The notes: a model not told the origin generated them from the letters alone. A stretch of DNA of 64,000 bases from Postechiella marina (GCF_039538365.1 NZ_BAABCA010000005.1:1-64000), one strand, 5' to 3'. Counted from the stretch's first letter, positions 17,163-26,453 are shown. A program made the numbers and translations.

Positions 17163-18485
17163 TTAATCTTCCTTTTCTAAATCTGGATCATTGTTAGTTG
17201 CCATTATTTTATTAATACGTAACCTATAATCTGGCTTTCTTTTATTGTTATAATCTATAAATGTTTCACCATTAGGGCTTTTAGAATACACATTGGCAAA
17301 AGATAAATTTCCGTACCAATTTTCTAAATCTTCGTTGTTAGAATTATTTTCTGTAAAAATATTACCATTACAATTATTAAAATACATATCTGTAAGTCTT
17401 ATTCCATCCAAATTATTTTGATTTACCGTAATATCATCATCTAAAATAACAGCAGGGTTAAATCCAGAAATTACACTTTTACTAACTTTTAATAAAGAAC
17501 TTACACCTACATAAACAGCTTCTTTTACCAAATCCATTTTAATATCGGCTTCTAAATTTTCGCTAGAATTTAAAAAGGTTAAATTAGTAGCACTTACAAA
17601 GGTTGTTTTTTTATTAAAATCAAACTCTTCTTTGCTATCGTAAGACTTCACTTCTAAACATCTAGCATGTCCGTTTGATGCATAAGGCGACCTAATAGCT
17701 AAAGAGTTGGCTATATGCGCTCTGGTGCCATAATTAAATTTAAAATCACTTCCTTTAGATTTGTAAGATACCATTCTAAACATAGATAAATTACCACCCC
17801 AAACCTCGAAAGCATCTTCTCCTGCATGACTTATCATTATATCGTAAAACTTTGTTTCTTTACCAACACTAGCTAATAAAAGACCATTATAATAGGTATC
17901 TTCAGATATTCTTTTACCTGCATATTCAATTCTTACATGTTTTAAAATACCAGAATTACTTTCTATGTTATCTCCACCATAATTGGCATTTGCATAATCT
18001 CTAGGGCTTAAATTACTATAATATGATGCTGCAGATCCAGAGCCAAACCTGTTTATTGGTGCTTCTCCAAGAATTACTAACCCACCCCAATCTCCTGGTC
18101 TTTTTACACTTCTGTTAGAAGAGAAAACAATAGGATCGGTAGATTCTCCTTTTGCAATTATGGAAGCTCCTTTAGTAATTGTTAAAGACCCTTTAGATTT
18201 GTAGTCTCCTAAAATAACAGTTCCTGGCTCAATTTTTAAAACCGCATTATTAGTAATAAAAACACTTCCCATAAGCAAGTAAACATCACGTTTATTTAAT
18301 TGCATATCTTCAGAAATATTTCCTGTCAATATTTTGGTAGGTTCACCGTAATCTTCTTGGCTTGGTCTAAACTCAGTCCAATTATCTAACCAATTAGTAT
18401 TTCCTTTAATACCTTTTTCTTGCTGAGCAAAAACAGCTGTAAAGCCATAAAGTATTAAGAACGATGTTATTATTATATTTTTCAT
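17163..18485 (-). CDS. Secreted right-handed beta-helix repeat protein
   Basis: A 440-residue exported protein. The open frame extends to 18569, but the ATG at 18485 starts a good signal peptide (MKNIIITSFLILYGFTAVFA, then QQEKG). The body is rich in short strand repeats typical of a parallel beta-helix: LTGNISEDMQL, AVLKIEPGTVILG, KGSLTITKGASIIAKG, DPIVFSS, GDWGGLVILG, GILKHVRIEYAG, KFYDIMISHAGEDAFEVWGG. Bacteroidota proteins of this sort are often mislabelled as multidrug transporters. There are no membrane segments and no clear sorting domain at the C-terminus. Substrate unknown; a surface or periplasmic carbohydrate-binding role is possible but unproven. The gene stands alone, with a terminator after it. 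Confidence 0.7.
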   Translation of the reverse strand: MKNIIITSFLILYGFTAVFAQQEKGIKGNTNWLDNWTEFRPSQEDYGEPTKILTGNISEDMQLNKRDVYLLMGSVFITNNAVLKIEPGTVILGDYKSKGSLTITKGASIIAKGESTDPIVFSSNRSVKRPGDWGGLVILGEAPINRFGSGSAASYYSNLSPRDYANANYGGDNIESNSGILKHVRIEYAGKRISEDTYYNGLLLASVGKETKFYDIMISHAGEDAFEVWGGNLSMFRMVSYKSKGSDFKFNYGTRAHIANSLAIRSPYASNGHARCLEVKSYDSKEEFDFNKKTTFVSATNLTFLNSSENLEADIKMDLVKEAVYVGVSSLLKVSKSVISGFNPAVILDDDITVNQNNLDGIRLTDMYFNNCNGNIFTENNSNNEDLENWYGNLSFANVYSKSPNGETFIDYNNKRKPDYRLRINKIMATNNDPDLEKED

Positions 18486-18672
18486 AGTATTAATTTTTGG
18501 GGCAAAACTTAATAATAATTGCATTTTTTGATTATTCCAAAAGTAGTCAATTAATCCATGAAATACCAATTATTTCGGTGAAACACGTAATTATATAGTT
18601 TTAAACACTCATTTATTCGACGAAATGCACGTTAATAACTTTAAGTAAAAATAGATATAGAAATTAAAACAT

Positions 18673-18702
18673 AAAAAAAACATACATCATAGGTATGTTT
18701 TT
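18673..18702 (-). terminator. Rho-independent terminator after the small exported protein gene
   Basis: Ten-base perfect stem: 18676-18685 (AAAAACATAC) pairs with 18693-18702 (GTATGTTTTT), loop of seven. On the minus strand it is followed by eight T residues (18680-18673). It lies 18 bases past the stop of the gene ending at 18720. Confidence 0.75.
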
Positions 18703-18719
18703 AATACACATATTTTTTT

Positions 18720-19166
18720 TTAATGAAATTCGCTATACTCGTGTAAAGACTTTAATGTTTCCTCGTAAAACAAAATAGCAGCAATAAGGTTTTTAGTATC
18801 AGAATAAGGCAAAATTCTATCTTGAAACTCGTTAGTAGTTTCTAAAAAATCGTCTGTAGCTTCAAATTGAGAATCTAAGGCTTTAGTATTATCACTATTA
18901 GTAGGTATACCTAAAGATGCCATAGTAACACCTGGTTTAGTAGCAAAAGCAATATAAGGTAACATTTTAACTAGGGTTTCTATACGCTCTTTATACAGCA
19001 CCAATAAAGCACCTTTTTGCATGCGCTCTAAATCAGATTTATTATGATACTTTTTAATACCAACTTGATCGCTAATTATACCTTTAGGAGCTTTCTTTTT
19101 TTGAGCAAAACCTGTGCTTGCTAGCATAAACATACTAAAACTAAGCAACATAATTTTCATTTTCAT
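18720..19166 (-). CDS. Small exported protein of unknown function
   Basis: A 148-residue protein I do not recognise. It starts with a signal peptide (MKMKIMLLSFSMFMLASTGFA, then QKKKAPKG). The mature part, about 125 residues, is predicted mostly alpha-helical (LERMQKGALLVLYKERIETLVKMLPYIA; NLIAAILFYEETLKSLHEYSEFH) with no Cys and no metal motif. It is probably periplasmic. It has its own terminator downstream and a 13-base palindrome about 90 bases upstream, so it is probably a single-gene unit. Confidence 0.6.
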   Translation of the reverse strand: MKMKIMLLSFSMFMLASTGFAQKKKAPKGIISDQVGIKKYHNKSDLERMQKGALLVLYKERIETLVKMLPYIAFATKPGVTMASLGIPTNSDNTKALDSQFEATDDFLETTNEFQDRILPYSDTKNLIAAILFYEETLKSLHEYSEFH

Positions 19167-19257
19167 ATCAACGGATTTGGGGATTTACTCAACAAAAATA
19201 TGTAATTAAACGTAAAAAACAAACGTTTTATCGATTATTTTAATATTTTTTTCAACC

Positions 19258-19290
19258 TAACACATTATAATTCTTAGTTATAATGTGTTA
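19258..19290. repeat. Perfect 13-base inverted repeat between two minus-strand genes
   Basis: TAACACATTATAA (19258-19270) and TTATAATGTGTTA (19278-19290) are exact reverse complements with a seven-base spacer. It lies 44 bases past the stop of the amidohydrolase gene (19335) and about 90 bases before the start of the small exported protein gene (19166). No T-run follows on either strand. It could end transcription weakly, or be an operator for the downstream gene. Confidence 0.6.
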
Positions 19291-19334
19291 ACATATAGTT
19301 TCATTTTAAATTTCTATATCAAATACATCAAGAT

Positions 19335-20759
19335 TTACAATAAGCTTTCTAAAAATCTAATAAGCGTTATTGCTCCCGTTTTTCTACGCTTAGCTTTTGT
19401 TTTAAAAACATTTAAGTTGTTCCTTTTTAAATACCTACCATTAACAAATACTGCTCTAGGATTTTTTAAGGATTCTAAATGTACTAAAGGGTTTTTATCT
19501 GATAAAATTAAATGAGCCTTCTTACCTATTTCTATTGTCCCTAAATTATTAAACAATTCTATTTTATTTGACGGATTAACTGTTGCTGTTTTTAAAGCTT
19601 CGTAAGGAGATAAACCAGCTTCAAGAAAATAAGCTAACTCTTCATGAATAGTAAAACCTGGTGTATTAAATACAATTCCAGAATCTGTGCCACATAAAAG
19701 CACCACGCCAGCATCGTGTAGTTGCTTTACAATATATAAGTGAAACTGATGCTGTTTTTTTATATTTATAAGTGTTTCTGGTTTGTAGTATTGCTCGCTT
19801 GTCCATTTATTATAATCGTTTGTAGAGCTTAATTTTACCACAGAAGGATTCATGTAATCACCTCCTTTTAGGGTTATTATTGAATCTTTATTTTCTATAA
19901 TATCAATTATATTTTGATATATTGACAGTGTTGGTGTATGTACTGCTTTAAAGGCTGCATAGTGTTTAACTACATTTTTTAAAGCCACAGAATCTAACTT
20001 GTAATGCAATGCATTTTGAACTATATCTTCGGTATGCTCTATACTTTGAATGGCTTTTTTAAAATGATAACTATAAGGCACTTCAAAACTAGGATGCGCC
20101 ACAATAGGCATATTATGTTTTTCTGATTCTAATAATACAGCATCGAAAATAGAACTAGGCATACCTGCATAGGTTTTAATCAAATCGTAACCTTGTACTT
20201 TATATTTAGATAAAAGTGTTTGTGCATGCTTTGCATCTTTAACACCCAATTGATCGAATTCGGCATGCATTACACCTGTAAGTTTTGGTGTTGTAGTTAT
20301 TAGTAAAGGAGCCAATAATTTATTTGCATTAATTTTTTTCTTTAACCTTAAATGAAAAGGCATGCCCCAAGCATTTCTTACAGCAGTAACACCATTAGCT
20401 AAATACAACCCTAACTCTTGCTTATCCCAAATATGAACATGCGCATCAATTAAACCCGGCGATATATATTTTTGATTAGCATCAATAATATTTAGGTCTG
20501 TTTTAGGGAGCTTGTCCAAAATATCATTAATTTTTCCATTCTTAATAACAATATGTTTCTGCCTTAAAACTGTATCCGAAGTCATAGGTACAACATTCAC
20601 GTTTTTAATAACATACGAGTTCATTTTAAACGCCTTATTAGATTCTATATCTAAATAATCTGTTTTAAAATAATCTATTGTAAACACAACCACAGCGGTT
20701 ATAATTACTATTAAAAATAAAACTAAAAGAATATTTAAAATATATTTTAAAAATTTCAT
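19335..20759 (-). CDS. Membrane-anchored amidohydrolase
   Basis: A 474-residue metal-dependent hydrolase of the amidohydrolase superfamily (imidazolonepropionase/prolidase-like). The N-terminus is a single membrane segment (about 5-29) that probably anchors it on the periplasmic side. Metal-binding and catalytic motifs are in order: HVHIW after GLIDA at about 104-108, Lys in DLIKTYAGM (about 195), VAHPSF (about 215), SIEHTEDI (about 237), and CGTDSG (about 370). The C-terminus (GTIEIGKKAHLILSDKNPL, then AVFVNGRYL) is the usual small composite domain. Substrate not determinable; relatives cleave cyclic amides or dipeptides. It follows the alpha/beta hydrolase gene by 33 bases, so the two probably form an operon. 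Confidence 0.8.
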   Translation of the reverse strand: MKFLKYILNILLVLFLIVIITAVVVFTIDYFKTDYLDIESNKAFKMNSYVIKNVNVVPMTSDTVLRQKHIVIKNGKINDILDKLPKTDLNIIDANQKYISPGLIDAHVHIWDKQELGLYLANGVTAVRNAWGMPFHLRLKKKINANKLLAPLLITTTPKLTGVMHAEFDQLGVKDAKHAQTLLSKYKVQGYDLIKTYAGMPSSIFDAVLLESEKHNMPIVAHPSFEVPYSYHFKKAIQSIEHTEDIVQNALHYKLDSVALKNVVKHYAAFKAVHTPTLSIYQNIIDIIENKDSIITLKGGDYMNPSVVKLSSTNDYNKWTSEQYYKPETLINIKKQHQFHLYIVKQLHDAGVVLLCGTDSGIVFNTPGFTIHEELAYFLEAGLSPYEALKTATVNPSNKIELFNNLGTIEIGKKAHLILSDKNPLVHLESLKNPRAVFVNGRYLKRNNLNVFKTKAKRRKTGAITLIRFLESLL

Positions 20760-20792
20760 GTATCAAACTTTATTAAGTGTAGCAAAAAACAT

Positions 20793-21659
20793 TTATTGCA
20801 ATTTCGATTTTAATATAAATTCTATAATTTTATTGTTATCCTCTTGGCTTAAAACATGTTTAGCATTTTTAAATACAGTAAAGTTTTTTAAAGACTTAAA
20901 AATACATCTTACTTTTTTTTCCATTTTGCCTCCAGGAAATAACACATCGTTTTCTGCAGTAAAAAAGTAAATAGGGGTCTTTATTTTTTTTACATCTTGG
21001 CTTGTTATTAAAGGAATAGTAGAAAAATCTATATTATAATTTAAAAAAATAAGCGCTAAAAATTTTAATGCAAAAGCATCGTTGTAAGAAAACAATGTTT
21101 TTAAAAACCGATTAAGAAACTTCGTGTTTTTTGTCCATTTATAAAGTTTTAAAGGTAAAAACACGCTGTACCATGTTGTTAATGGGTTGCCATTAATAAC
21201 ACCTGCTGGTGCAATTAAAAAAGCTTTGACAATCCGCCTGTCATCATAGACCAAAGTTTTTAAACTAATAAATCCGCCAAAAGAAATTCCAACCAAATAC
21301 ACCTCATAAATATTAAGACGTGATATAATTTCGTACATCCATTTACCATAATCTAAACCAGACATATCTGGCCTATTTTCGTCACTTAAGTTAGGCTGAC
21401 CTACAACGTCTACAGCAAAAACTCTAAATTTATTACTTAAATTACCAAACGCCTCTAAAGCTAGTGGAGCACAACCGTTAGTACCATGTACTAAAACCAA
21501 AGGTTTATTATTTTTATTACCTGTTGCAATAATATTGGTATTACCAAAACTTGTTTCTATATTAAGAATTTGATGCTCTATATTTAAAGCATTAAGCTTA
21601 CTATAATACAACAATAGCGCCTCTTTTTTTACTTCGGAATTTTTAAAATATGAATTCAT
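20793..21659 (-). CDS. Alpha/beta hydrolase
   Basis: A 288-residue cytosolic hydrolase with the full fold signature. The oxyanion segment is VLVHGTNG. The nucleophile elbow is GISFGG with Ser near residue 120. The acid is Asp in TAENDVLFPG and the base is His in NAKHVLSQ. There is no signal peptide. It lies directly upstream of the membrane amidohydrolase and downstream of the TolB/AraC-type regulator, all on the same strand, so the regulator may control this pair (inference from order only). Substrate unknown. Confidence 0.8.
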   Translation of the reverse strand: MNSYFKNSEVKKEALLLYYSKLNALNIEHQILNIETSFGNTNIIATGNKNNKPLVLVHGTNGCAPLALEAFGNLSNKFRVFAVDVVGQPNLSDENRPDMSGLDYGKWMYEIISRLNIYEVYLVGISFGGFISLKTLVYDDRRIVKAFLIAPAGVINGNPLTTWYSVFLPLKLYKWTKNTKFLNRFLKTLFSYNDAFALKFLALIFLNYNIDFSTIPLITSQDVKKIKTPIYFFTAENDVLFPGGKMEKKVRCIFKSLKNFTVFKNAKHVLSQEDNNKIIEFILKSKLQ

Positions 21660-22003
21660 AAATTGTTAATACTTATAAAAGCCATAAAATGACTTATATT
21701 GAATAGAAAACACCTCTACTCTACTTTATGTACCGAAAGTTGTATTAAAATGAATAGAGAAATTTTGAATTACAATGCTAGCTGAAACTTAATTTTCTAT
21801 ATACCGACATACGAGGTAAAAAGAAGCAAAAGCGATACTATGGCTAGTACTAAAATTTTGTGCAAGGTTGTCATAACTATTTATTTTTTGATTGATGATG
21901 TTTTTTGCATTACAAATATGATATATAAACAAACAATAATCGTTCGAGATTATAAATCAGAACCTGCTAAAAACCAGAAACTAATATTAATCAATATTAA
22001 AAC
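21660..22003. other. Intergenic stretch with a short palindrome
   Basis: It holds a possible 25-codon minus-strand gene (listed separately). It also holds an 18-base imperfect palindrome, ATAATC (21936-21941) against GATTAT (21948-21953), just past the stop of the regulator gene. This could be an operator or a weak transcription stop. Nothing else stands out. Confidence 0.35.
21797..21874 (-). CDS. Possible 25-residue hydrophobic peptide
   Basis: An ATG at 21874 opens a frame of 25 residues ending at TAG (21799-21797). The peptide is MTTLHKILVLAIVSLLLLFT followed by SYVGI: a short polar start and one strongly hydrophobic stretch long enough to cross a membrane. It could be a single-pass small membrane protein or the leftover signal peptide of a lost gene. 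No homologue comes to mind. It lies between the regulator and the alpha/beta hydrolase in the same direction. Confidence 0.35.
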   Translation of the reverse strand: MTTLHKILVLAIVSLLLLFTSYVGI

Positions 22004-23800
22004 TTATGACAATTGATTCTTAAGCCACTTACTAGGCGTAATATGCTCTTCTTTTTTAAAAAAAGTATTAAATACACTTTTAGAGTTAAAACCACTATCG
22101 TAAGCCAAACCCAATATAGTAATATGTGCATTTTTAGGATTAACAGCTATGCTTTTAAAATGTGTTAATCTGTAAGAATTTACAAAATCGTTAAAATTTT
22201 GGTTAAAACTTACATTTAGCAACCAAGACAATTTATTAGGATGTAAACTAATAGTTTCTGCTAAACTCTTTAAAGTAAGATTGGTATTTAAAAACACTTG
22301 GTCTTCTGTAAAAGCCACCTTTAATTTTGCTGTGTAGTAAGCAATCTCGTCTTTATTTAAGGGATTGGTAGATGCAACGCTTATGGTTTCATTTTTTAAA
22401 ACAGGTATTTTTTGCTTAGCAAACACTTGCTTTTCTATGTTTTTATAGGTGCTGTATTGTCTTAAAGGCTCTAAAAAAGGATCGTTTTTAAAATTAAATA
22501 TTTGCCCAGAGCGCTGCTCTATTTTTTGCTTTAAAATATTTAAAGCCAACTCATGATTACCCAGATAAATTTGTAAATAAAAATTCCACAATCTTAAACT
22601 TATATATGCAGCATCGTTATAATTTGTATTAGCGTTTACCTCTCGTTTTTTAACATTAAATACAGAAACCTTATGCATTAAATTATAAATATCTTTACAC
22701 GTTTCTGGTTTTTCTAAAATTGGTTTTGTTTTTAAAAAGTCTTTAAGCCCTTGTTCTTGCTTACTTAATATTAGCGCTGCAGCTTTCATTTCTAGCGCTA
22801 AAGCAAACGATGTATTTAATTCTAGAGCATTATTAAACGCCTGTATAGCCTTGTTATAGTAGCCTTTAAAATATAACAAATTACCTTTTGTAAAATGATG
22901 ATTTACCGATAACGGATCGACTTGTAAACCTTTTTTATTTTCTTCTAAAGCCTTATCTACTAAACCTAAAGCACAGTATAAATCGGTCGTGGCATTGTAC
23001 ACCTCAGAGAAATTAGGGTTTAAGGCTAATGATTTTTCTAAATAATAAAAAGTATCTTTATAATTCCAGTATCCCCAAAAACTAATAGTAGCTTTGGCGT
23101 AATACCCTAAATAAGATTCCGGATTTAAAACCAAACCTTTCTCTATATAATAATTCGCCTTTTCTAAGCCTTCAAGTTTTGGTATATAGCCCCAACTGGC
23201 CTGCATGCCATAGCACCAACCTAACTCGAAATAAGCTTCAGAAAACCTATTATCAATAGTAATACTTTCTTTTAAAAAGACTGTAGCTTTTGCCACGTCG
23301 TCTGTATTCCATTTATGTCGTAAATGCTTAGCTTGCAAATACAACTTATATGCCTTTACGTTTCTAGTATCTATAGTAGCAAGATGTTCTGCAATATCTA
23401 AATGCCCAAATTGTTCCCTAATATTTTCGGCAATTAACAGGCTAATTTCGTCCTGCAAATCGAAAATATCTATTAAATCTCTATTAAAATTGCTAGACCA
23501 CAAATGGAAACCATTATCTGTTCGAATAAGATGCGTAGTAATTCTTATTTTATTATTATAAAACCTCACACTACCTTCTAAAACTGTAGATACACCTAAC
23601 TGCTCTCCTATTTCCCTAACGTCTATATGCTTGTTTTTAAAAGCAAACGATGATGTTTTAGCTGTTACCTTTAACCCTTTTACTTTGGTTAAAGCATTAA
23701 TAATCTCTTCGGTAATACCGTCGCTAAAGTATTCGTTTTCAAAAACGTTACTTAAATTACTAAATGGTAATACCGCTATAGATTTAGATAAGATTGACAC
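22004..23800 (-). CDS. TolB-like / TPR / AraC-type transcriptional regulator
   Basis: A 598-residue one-component regulator. Residues 1-125 resemble the TolB/FlgO-like domain seen before TPRs in adenylate-cyclase-like regulators (SIAVLPFSNLS, YFSDGITEEIINALT, GVSTVLEGSVR). About 160-430 holds TPR helices (AYFELGWCYGM, AIQAFNNALELNTSFALALE). The C-terminal 110 residues are an AraC-type helix-turn-helix pair (LTLKSLAETISLHPNKLSWLL; ILGLAYDSGFNSKSVFNTFF). The start is GTG at 23800: an in-frame stop lies two codons upstream and no ATG occurs near the N-terminus. There is no membrane segment. A decayed copy of its 5' end lies at 29812-29927, on the far side of the biosynthetic cluster. Confidence 0.8.
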   Translation of the reverse strand: MSILSKSIAVLPFSNLSNVFENEYFSDGITEEIINALTKVKGLKVTAKTSSFAFKNKHIDVREIGEQLGVSTVLEGSVRFYNNKIRITTHLIRTDNGFHLWSSNFNRDLIDIFDLQDEISLLIAENIREQFGHLDIAEHLATIDTRNVKAYKLYLQAKHLRHKWNTDDVAKATVFLKESITIDNRFSEAYFELGWCYGMQASWGYIPKLEGLEKANYYIEKGLVLNPESYLGYYAKATISFWGYWNYKDTFYYLEKSLALNPNFSEVYNATTDLYCALGLVDKALEENKKGLQVDPLSVNHHFTKGNLLYFKGYYNKAIQAFNNALELNTSFALALEMKAAALILSKQEQGLKDFLKTKPILEKPETCKDIYNLMHKVSVFNVKKREVNANTNYNDAAYISLRLWNFYLQIYLGNHELALNILKQKIEQRSGQIFNFKNDPFLEPLRQYSTYKNIEKQVFAKQKIPVLKNETISVASTNPLNKDEIAYYTAKLKVAFTEDQVFLNTNLTLKSLAETISLHPNKLSWLLNVSFNQNFNDFVNSYRLTHFKSIAVNPKNAHITILGLAYDSGFNSKSVFNTFFKKEEHITPSKWLKNQLS

Positions 23801-24417
23801 TGCTTATACTTTTATTTGCATAAAATAAATCTATGCTTTTTAATACACTGATAATTAGATGATACAAATATAAAAAAGCAATGTTTTTATTAGGTTTAAA
23901 TTAATGATGATTTTTTTACAAGAAGTTTTTTGTCTATCTTATATTAAATAATTCACAAAAAAACTTCTCCCATTTAATTTTTATTAGCTATAAAATTAAT
24001 ACTATTTATATTTTATAAATGTTAACAGATAATTTACAACATTTTTAAAATCCATATAGTATTTGGTTGTTTTGTATGTTTTATCATAATATAGAAAAAT
24101 ACATAAACAACTAAAAAACAGTTGGTTAAAAATCATGAATCAAATAAAAAACTATCAAAGCATAAGAATTTATTAAGCAATTATTATTAAATAGCACAAA
24201 AAAATTACAGGGAACAAATAAAAATCAAGGGTAAAAAAGGCTTCTTAATCTTCTGTAATATTTATTAAAAAAGTTGATTTTTCATGTCTTTTTTAGATTA
24301 AATTAACCTCTCGCCTATATAAAAATGAATTTGAGCGATAAGATTTCTTTCAAATACTTTAATTAAATTATTTAGCAACGTGAGAGTGAGTTTTCAATAT
24401 GAAAAAATAATAAAATT
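23801..24417. other. Divergent intergenic region between regulator and biosynthetic cluster
   Basis: A long AT-rich region that should hold the promoters of the regulator (minus) and the cluster (plus). No good TAnnTTTG match was found for the plus side. A 13-codon frame at 24135-24176 (MNQIKNYQSIRIY) and a two-codon ATG-AAA-AAA-TAA just before the first cluster gene are too short to call. No riboswitch or clear iron-box palindrome was recognised. Confidence 0.4.
23865..23872 (-). promoter_or_regulatory. Candidate -7 element for the regulator gene
   Basis: The minus strand reads TATATTTG, a full match to TAnnTTTG. Start of transcription would be near 23859, giving a leader of about 58 bases before the GTG. 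No TTG at a suitable -33 distance was seen. Confidence 0.35.
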
Positions 24418-25362
24418 ATGATAGTAAATACCGAAATTGAGGATTGTACTTTATTGCGCAAATTAGAACATATTTCTGCTTTAATTGGCAATACACCAAT
24501 AATACCATTTACAGGAAAAAGCGAAGGGATATTTGCAAAATTAGAATATCTAAATTTTACTGGTAGTACTAAAGATAGAGCCTCACTATCTATATTAACC
24601 CAAGCTATTGAAAAAAAATTATTAAATAAGAATAGCACTATAATTGAATCTACCTCAGGAAACTTTGGTATTTCTTTGGCTCAATTTGCTCTTGCATTAG
24701 GTATTAATTTCATTCCTGTTATAGACCCCAACATAACAACTATAAACAAAAAAGCACTAAAATTTCTATGTGAAAAAGTAATAGAAGTTACAGAAGTTGA
24801 TGCTACTGGTGGATATTTACTTAATAGAATTAAAGCTGTAGAAAATTATAAATTAGAACATCCAGAAGTATTCCATCCCAACCAATACAAAAACGATTAC
24901 AATTGGATGGGGTATAAATCTATTGCACAAGAACTAAGTGTCCAAATGGATACTTTAGACTATATTGTTATTGCTGTAAGTACTGGCGGTACCATTACTG
25001 GTGTATCTAGAGAAATAAAAAAATATTTCCCTAATATAAAGGTTGTTGGAGTTGATGTAAAAGGCTCAATGGTTTTTCAAAACACACCGCAAAAAAGAAA
25101 ATTATCAGGATTGGGATCTAGCAGGAAATCTGACTTTATAGCTAATTATGGAGAAGTAGATGAGGCTATGATTTTTGATGAAAAAGAAATTCTCGATAAT
25201 TGCAAAAAAATGGCTCGTAATAATGCAATATTTGCAGGAGCCTCTTCTGGAGCTGCCTATGCTGCAGCTCAAAGATTACTTAAAAGACATAAAAACAAAG
25301 ATGTTAAAATTATGATGATTTGCCCAGATAGAGGTACATCATATGTCGATAATTACTTATAA
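24418..25362 (+). CDS. SbnA-like PLP-dependent synthase (diaminopropionate pathway)
   Basis: A 314-residue enzyme of the cysteine synthase / cystathionine beta-synthase fold. PLP lysine K52 lies in GSTKDRAS, the substrate loop is STSGNFG, and the PLP phosphate loop is VSTGGTITG. The end (GASSGAAYAAAQ, then MICPDRGTSYVDNYL) is typical of SbnA rather than CysK. With the SbnB-like gene 36 bases downstream, the best reading is synthesis of N-(1-amino-1-carboxyethyl)-glutamate from O-phospho-L-serine and L-glutamate, as known for Staphylococcus aureus SbnA. It is the first gene of the cluster. The assignment rests mainly on the pairing; a plain cysteine synthase is the alternative. Confidence 0.78.
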   Translation: MIVNTEIEDCTLLRKLEHISALIGNTPIIPFTGKSEGIFAKLEYLNFTGSTKDRASLSILTQAIEKKLLNKNSTIIESTSGNFGISLAQFALALGINFIPVIDPNITTINKKALKFLCEKVIEVTEVDATGGYLLNRIKAVENYKLEHPEVFHPNQYKNDYNWMGYKSIAQELSVQMDTLDYIVIAVSTGGTITGVSREIKKYFPNIKVVGVDVKGSMVFQNTPQKRKLSGLGSSRKSDFIANYGEVDEAMIFDEKEILDNCKKMARNNAIFAGASSGAAYAAAQRLLKRHKNKDVKIMMICPDRGTSYVDNYL

Positions 25363-25398
25363 TAACTATACATTTACTAAAAATTACTTAAACAATAT

Positions 25399-26355
25399 AT
25401 GAAATACCTAAATGAAAATGCATTAATGGAAATTGGAATTGATTGGAACCAAACAATTTCTGTAATTGATGCTGCTGTGAGTGAATTAAGAGCCTCTAAT
25501 TTTGCTCAACCTGTAAAACCTTATTTACGATATGGAAAGCCCTACAATAGAATTATAGCAATGCCTGCCTATATTGGTGGTAATTATGGTAGCGCTGGTA
25601 TAAAATGGATTTCTAGTTTTCCTGATAACATAAAAAAAAATGAAAAAAGAGCTAATGCGGTTGTAATTTTAAATGATGTAGACACAGGAAAACCTTATTG
25701 CATTATAAATTCTGGAGTAATTAGTGGTATAAGAACAGCATCTGTTTCGGGTTTACTACTAAATAAATATACTAAAAATCAAGATAAAAAATTTGATGTT
25801 GGTATTATAGGTTTTGGTCCTATAGGTAAATTACATTTAGATATGTGTGCAAATTTGCTTGGCGAAAAGTTAAATAAAGTACATCTTTTTGATAAGAGAG
25901 CTATAGATATTTCTGAAATTCCAAGCTCGTATAGACATAAAGTAGTTTTAGTTAATAGTTGGAACGAAATTGTAGACAAATCTGATATTGTTATGACATG
26001 TACTGTTTCTAATGACAGATACATAAATAGCACTGGTAGAAAAGGTACACTACACCTAAATGTATCTTTACGAGATTACTGCCCAGAATTTATGAAAACC
26101 GTAGATGTAATGCTTGTTGATGATTGGGAAGAAATTTGTAGAGAAAATACAGATATAGAACTTATGCACCTACAACATGGTCTAAATGAAAAAGATGTAT
26201 TTAATATTTATGATGATTTCGAGTCTCAATTAGATGATTTAGATAATAAAGTGGTTATGTTTAACCCTATGGGAATGGCTGTTTTTGATATAGCCATATC
26301 TCAATACTATTTTACAAAGGCAAACGACCTAGGTATAGGTACCGATTTGGATTAG
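25399..26355 (+). CDS. SbnB-like dehydrogenase (diaminopropionate pathway)
   Basis: A 318-residue member of the ornithine cyclodeaminase / mu-crystallin family. The N-terminal half has the substrate-binding pattern MPAYIGGNYGSAGIKWISSF and SGVISGIRTASVSGL. The Rossmann NAD loop is GIIGFGPIGKLH at about residue 135. The C-terminus (VMFNPMGMAVFDIAISQYYF) fits the SbnB branch. In staphyloferrin B synthesis SbnB oxidises and hydrolyses the SbnA product to L-2,3-diaminopropionate and 2-oxoglutarate. Together with the preceding gene this strongly suggests supply of L-2,3-diaminopropionate to the adenylation enzyme downstream. Confidence 0.8.
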   Translation: MKYLNENALMEIGIDWNQTISVIDAAVSELRASNFAQPVKPYLRYGKPYNRIIAMPAYIGGNYGSAGIKWISSFPDNIKKNEKRANAVVILNDVDTGKPYCIINSGVISGIRTASVSGLLLNKYTKNQDKKFDVGIIGFGPIGKLHLDMCANLLGEKLNKVHLFDKRAIDISEIPSSYRHKVVLVNSWNEIVDKSDIVMTCTVSNDRYINSTGRKGTLHLNVSLRDYCPEFMKTVDVMLVDDWEEICRENTDIELMHLQHGLNEKDVFNIYDDFESQLDDLDNKVVMFNPMGMAVFDIAISQYYFTKANDLGIGTDLD

Positions 26356-26453
26356 TTTAGCATATCAACAATACTTAATTATAGTAAAAACGTTTTATAA
26401 ATTACCGTCGTATTCTATTATACTAAAAATAATTAGTTGTTTTTTGTATAACA

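Noticed and set aside
21936..21965. TTCGA-containing segment considered as a tRNA T-arm
   Set aside because: No acceptor, D or anticodon stems flank it. No tRNA was found anywhere in the window.
23801..24417. Considered an iron-responsive (Fur) box or riboswitch before the cluster
   Set aside because: No 19-base Fur-like palindrome and no conserved riboswitch core could be recognised by eye; the AT-richness makes weak matches meaningless.
24372..24638. An 88-residue minus-strand open frame over the start of the SbnA-like gene
   Set aside because: It is opposite conserved PLP-enzyme sequence and looks like a shadow frame, despite hydrophobic content.
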